From NCBI GenBank assembly GCA_013152945.1, contig JAADFL010000082.1, positions 1 through 24,862 of the forward strand: a stretch of DNA of 24,862 nucleotides, read 5' to 3'. Of the stretch, positions 23,309-24,862 are shown piece after piece (position 1 is the stretch's first letter; the number at the start of each line of letters is the position of its first letter). The notes beneath the pieces are model-generated. The model was not told the origin of the DNA. It worked only from the letters and a program-made list of their open reading frames with translations, and searched no databases. The stretch comes from Deltaproteobacteria bacterium. Its GTDB lineage: Bacteria; Myxococcota_A; JAADFL01. The translations under genes were made by a program, and so were the position numbers.

Positions 23309-24166
23309 TTATGCTGCCACAGTTGGTTTCTCCTTAGCAAGTCTCTCGAAGTCGGCTGGGCTTAAATAGCCGAGATACGAGTGACTACGCTTTCTATTGT
23401 AATAGGCCTCGATATAGTCATGGATAGCTATCTTGACTGACTCTCGCGTCTTTAGGTTACACAGGTATAGAAGCTCTTTTTTTAATGTACTGAAGAAGCT
23501 CTCAACTACTGCGTTATCAAAGCAATCACCACGCTTACTCATGCTACATTCTATACCTGCTCTCTTTAGGGCTTCTCTATATGCAGCACTCGCATACTGA
23601 CTCCCACGATCCGAATGATGTATTAAAGATGGTGAAGGAATTCGGCGCGTAAGAGCCATGTCTAATGCCTTCAGAACAAGCTCTGTCCGCATATGCTCTT
23701 CCATTGCCCAGCCAATTACCATCCTCGAAAACAAATCGATTATCACAGCAAGATAAAGGTAACCTTCATGAGTCCACACGTAGGTAATATCGCTTACCCA
23801 GACACTGTTCGCTCTATCAACTCGGAAGGAACGCTTAATTAGATTCGGCGCTACTTCAAAACCATGGCTAGAATCCGTCGTTCGACAGTAAGGCTTCCGC
23901 CGACGGGCTCTAATATCGTTGTCTGCCATTAAACGTGCCACTCGCTTACGTCCTACCGAAATCCCTCGCTTCTTGAGCTCGGCATGAACTCTGGGACTAC
24001 CATAAAGCCCGCGACTCTTTTGATAAATGCCACGAATCTCCTTTAACAACTGCTCATCCCTTCTCTTTCTCAGGCTCTCTACACGCCGTGCCCAGGCGTA
24101 ATATCCGCTACGAGATACTCCAAGGACACGGCACATCAACGATATCGGAAAATTTGCCTTCTCCAC
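23309..24166 (-). CDS. IS3 transposase OrfB
   Basis: This 285-aa DDE transposase has an N-terminal HTH_21-like region (GVSRSGYYAWARR and IYQKSRGLYGSPRVHAEL) and an integrase core. Catalytic residues are Asp in VSDITYVWT, Asp in HHSDRGSQYAS and Glu in DNAVVESFFSTLKKE. The apparent GTG start at 24166 is probably not used alone: the frame is open upstream to the A7G slippery site in orfA, giving an OrfAB fusion by -1 frameshifting. The protein appears full length. Confidence 0.93.
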   Translation of the reverse strand: MEKANFPISLMCRVLGVSRSGYYAWARRVESLRKRRDEQLLKEIRGIYQKSRGLYGSPRVHAELKKRGISVGRKRVARLMADNDIRARRRKPYCRTTDSSHGFEVAPNLIKRSFRVDRANSVWVSDITYVWTHEGYLYLAVIIDLFSRMVIGWAMEEHMRTELVLKALDMALTRRIPSPSLIHHSDRGSQYASAAYREALKRAGIECSMSKRGDCFDNAVVESFFSTLKKELLYLCNLKTRESVKIAIHDYIEAYYNRKRSHSYLGYLSPADFERLAKEKPTVAA

Positions 24167-24171
24167 CTGGA

Positions 24172-24477
24172 TTACTTCGAATCGGGATCGCTCTCCTTGG
24201 CGAAGAAGGCTGTCGCTTTTTTTAAGAAATCGCGCTCCATACGTAGCCTCCGGTTTTCTCGCCGAAGCCTACGAAGTTCCTCCTTCTCCCGCTCGGTAAG
24301 CTCTCCTGGCGACCCTTCTCCTGCTTCTATCTGGGCCTTCTTTACCCACTTGTAAAGGGTATTCTCGGGTATACCAAGCTCTCGCGATACTCGATATACA
24401 GACAATCCACTTACTCGTACCAGCTTCACTGCTTCTTCTCTTTGCTCCATCGTATACTTGCTCTTGACTCGTCCCAC
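24172..24477 (-). CDS. IS3 transposase OrfA
   Basis: This 101-aa protein has a helix-turn-helix (YRVSRELGIPENTLYKWVKK) and a leucine-zipper-like region (LRRLRRENRRLRMERDFLKK). Start chosen is GTG at 24477, 8 bases after AGGAGG (24491 down to 24486). The longer GTG at 24486 overlaps that site. It provides DNA recognition for the OrfAB transposase. Inside its end lies the A7G slippery run. The stop at 24172 lies 6 bases upstream of the annotated orfB start. Confidence 0.88.
   Translation of the reverse strand: MGRVKSKYTMEQREEAVKLVRVSGLSVYRVSRELGIPENTLYKWVKKAQIEAGEGSPGELTEREKEELRRLRRENRRLRMERDFLKKATAFFAKESDPDSK
24216..24223 (-). promoter_or_regulatory. Programmed -1 frameshift site (A7G)
   Basis: On the minus strand orfA reads TTA AAA AAA GCG. 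Slipping back one base on the A run gives AAA AAA AGC, then an uninterrupted frame through SDSLLRQGERSRFEVIQVEK into orfB. This is the classical IS3-family A6G-type slippery site. No stop occurs between slip and orfB. Confidence 0.8.
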
Positions 24478-24492
24478 CGTGTACACCTCCTA

Positions 24493-24508
24493 GGGGCTAT
24501 TATGCCCC
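24493..24508 (-). other. Hairpin at IS3 orfA leader
   Basis: GGGGC-TATTAT-GCCCC lies directly next to the orfA Shine-Dalgarno. The decayed copy at 20195-20210 has GAGGC-TATTAT-GTCTC, with a compensated base pair. It may limit read-through translation of orfA, as known for other ISs. Confidence 0.5.
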
Positions 24509-24537
24509 CTTTCTTAGGTGTCCACAAAATCGGGGCA

Positions 24538-24751
24538 GAGACACTCCTGCAACAAGCTGCCACATGTCTACCCACACTGGAGCACCACCAACGTCAAGCC
24601 CGTACACCACGTTGCCCATCACAAGCAGGTCGCTTACAGGCCTTATGCTGAACGCCCGGGATACCACCTTGATGTCGTCAGGATCACTTGCATCCACAAG
24701 GCTGATGCCCCTCCTCTCTGAAACAACAACATAGCTGCCTGCAGTGTCCAT
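24538..24751 (-). pseudogene. Beta-propeller (LVIVD-repeat) gene fragment
   Basis: About 71 codons encode a YVVVSERRGISLVDASDPD repeat followed by SDLLVMGNVVYGLDVGGA. This matches LVIVD-type beta-propeller repeats of secreted proteins. The 3' end is replaced by the IS3 at 24537, adding a foreign tail. The 5' side has an in-frame TGA about 35 bases above the ATG and no good ribosome-binding site, so both ends look truncated. It cannot be a working gene as it stands. Confidence 0.6.
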
Positions 24752-24830
24752 GGACCTGGCCCGCCTGAAAATACGCCTCTTGCAACTTCACATACCCTTT
24801 GGCTGCGCTTCTATGCTGTTAATAAAATTA

Positions 24831-24858
24831 ATAATAGATAAATATTAAACAAAGTCAA
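24831..24858 (-). promoter_or_regulatory. Sigma70-like promoter at window edge
   Basis: On the minus strand, TTGACT (24858-24853), a 16-base spacer and TATTAT (24836-24831). It would read toward the propeller fragment 80 bp downstream. The AT-rich context makes chance matches likely. Confidence 0.35.
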
Positions 24859-24862
24859 GCCT

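Larger units (their letters stand above)
23283..24537 (-). mobile_element. IS3-family insertion sequence, intact-looking
   Basis: The element is 1255 bp, begins TG and ends CA. The ends are imperfect inverted repeats: TGCCCCGATAAAGTGGACAG at 23283 and, on the other strand, TGCCCCGATTTTGTGGACAC at 24537; 17 of 22 positions match. It carries orfA and orfB with a frameshift site. No 3-4 bp target duplication is seen at the two flanks (TCT on the left, GAG on the right), and the flanking sequences do not rejoin into one gene, so a rearrangement followed insertion. Confidence 0.88.

Overview
The window looks like a chromosomal segment of a Gram-negative, deltaproteobacteria-like organism (Desulfobacterota/Myxococcota type). 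Support: an NtrC-type sigma54 activator with sigma54-like promoter sites, HD-GYP and PilZ proteins, a periplasmic tungstate-binding protein, and a large Cys-rich protein with an Asp-Thr linker and an FGE-like domain, a style common in those lineages. The taxonomic call is an inference. I see no rRNA or tRNA gene and no CRISPR array.

Region 1 (1-302) is non-coding and repeat-rich. It holds three GC-rich palindromes, a 16-bp tandem repeat and one copy of a dispersed repeat that recurs at 20.0, 21.1 and 23.25 kb.

Region 2 (303-5258) is a signalling block. A PilZ protein and a receiver/HD-GYP phosphodiesterase form a leftward operon preceded by a near-consensus sigma54 promoter. A divergent gene encodes a sigma54-dependent response regulator. 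Downstream is a receiver-kinase-receiver protein with its own sigma54-like site and a structured leader. The simplest reading is a self-contained two-component/sigma54 circuit whose output is cyclic-di-GMP turnover and sensing.

Region 3 (5350-11298) is one tightly packed, partly overlapping operon: tungstate uptake (tupA, tupB, tupC) followed by pyranopterin cofactor genes (moeA, moaC, MOSC, moaA, mogA/moaB). A palindrome resembling a ModE half-site pair overlaps the putative promoter. moaD and moaE are not in the window.

Region 4 (11350-17559) is mostly housekeeping: glmS, a RelA/SpoT-like HD-domain protein without a synthetase domain, a plant-type 6-phosphofructokinase, rlmN and a small winged-helix-like protein.

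Region 5 (17670-24862) is an accessory, mobile-element-rich island. It contains a frameshifted IS4-type transposase gene, an AT-rich gene for a stand-alone class III nucleotide-cyclase-like protein, a decayed IS3 end, a lipoprotein gene, three dispersed-repeat copies, the FGE-like surface protein, an apparently complete IS3 element with a -1 frameshift site, and a beta-propeller gene fragment cut by that IS. The cyclase and lipoprotein genes are each preceded by nearly the same sigma70 promoter (TTGACA-N17-TATATT), which marks them as a possible pair of duplicated expression cassettes.
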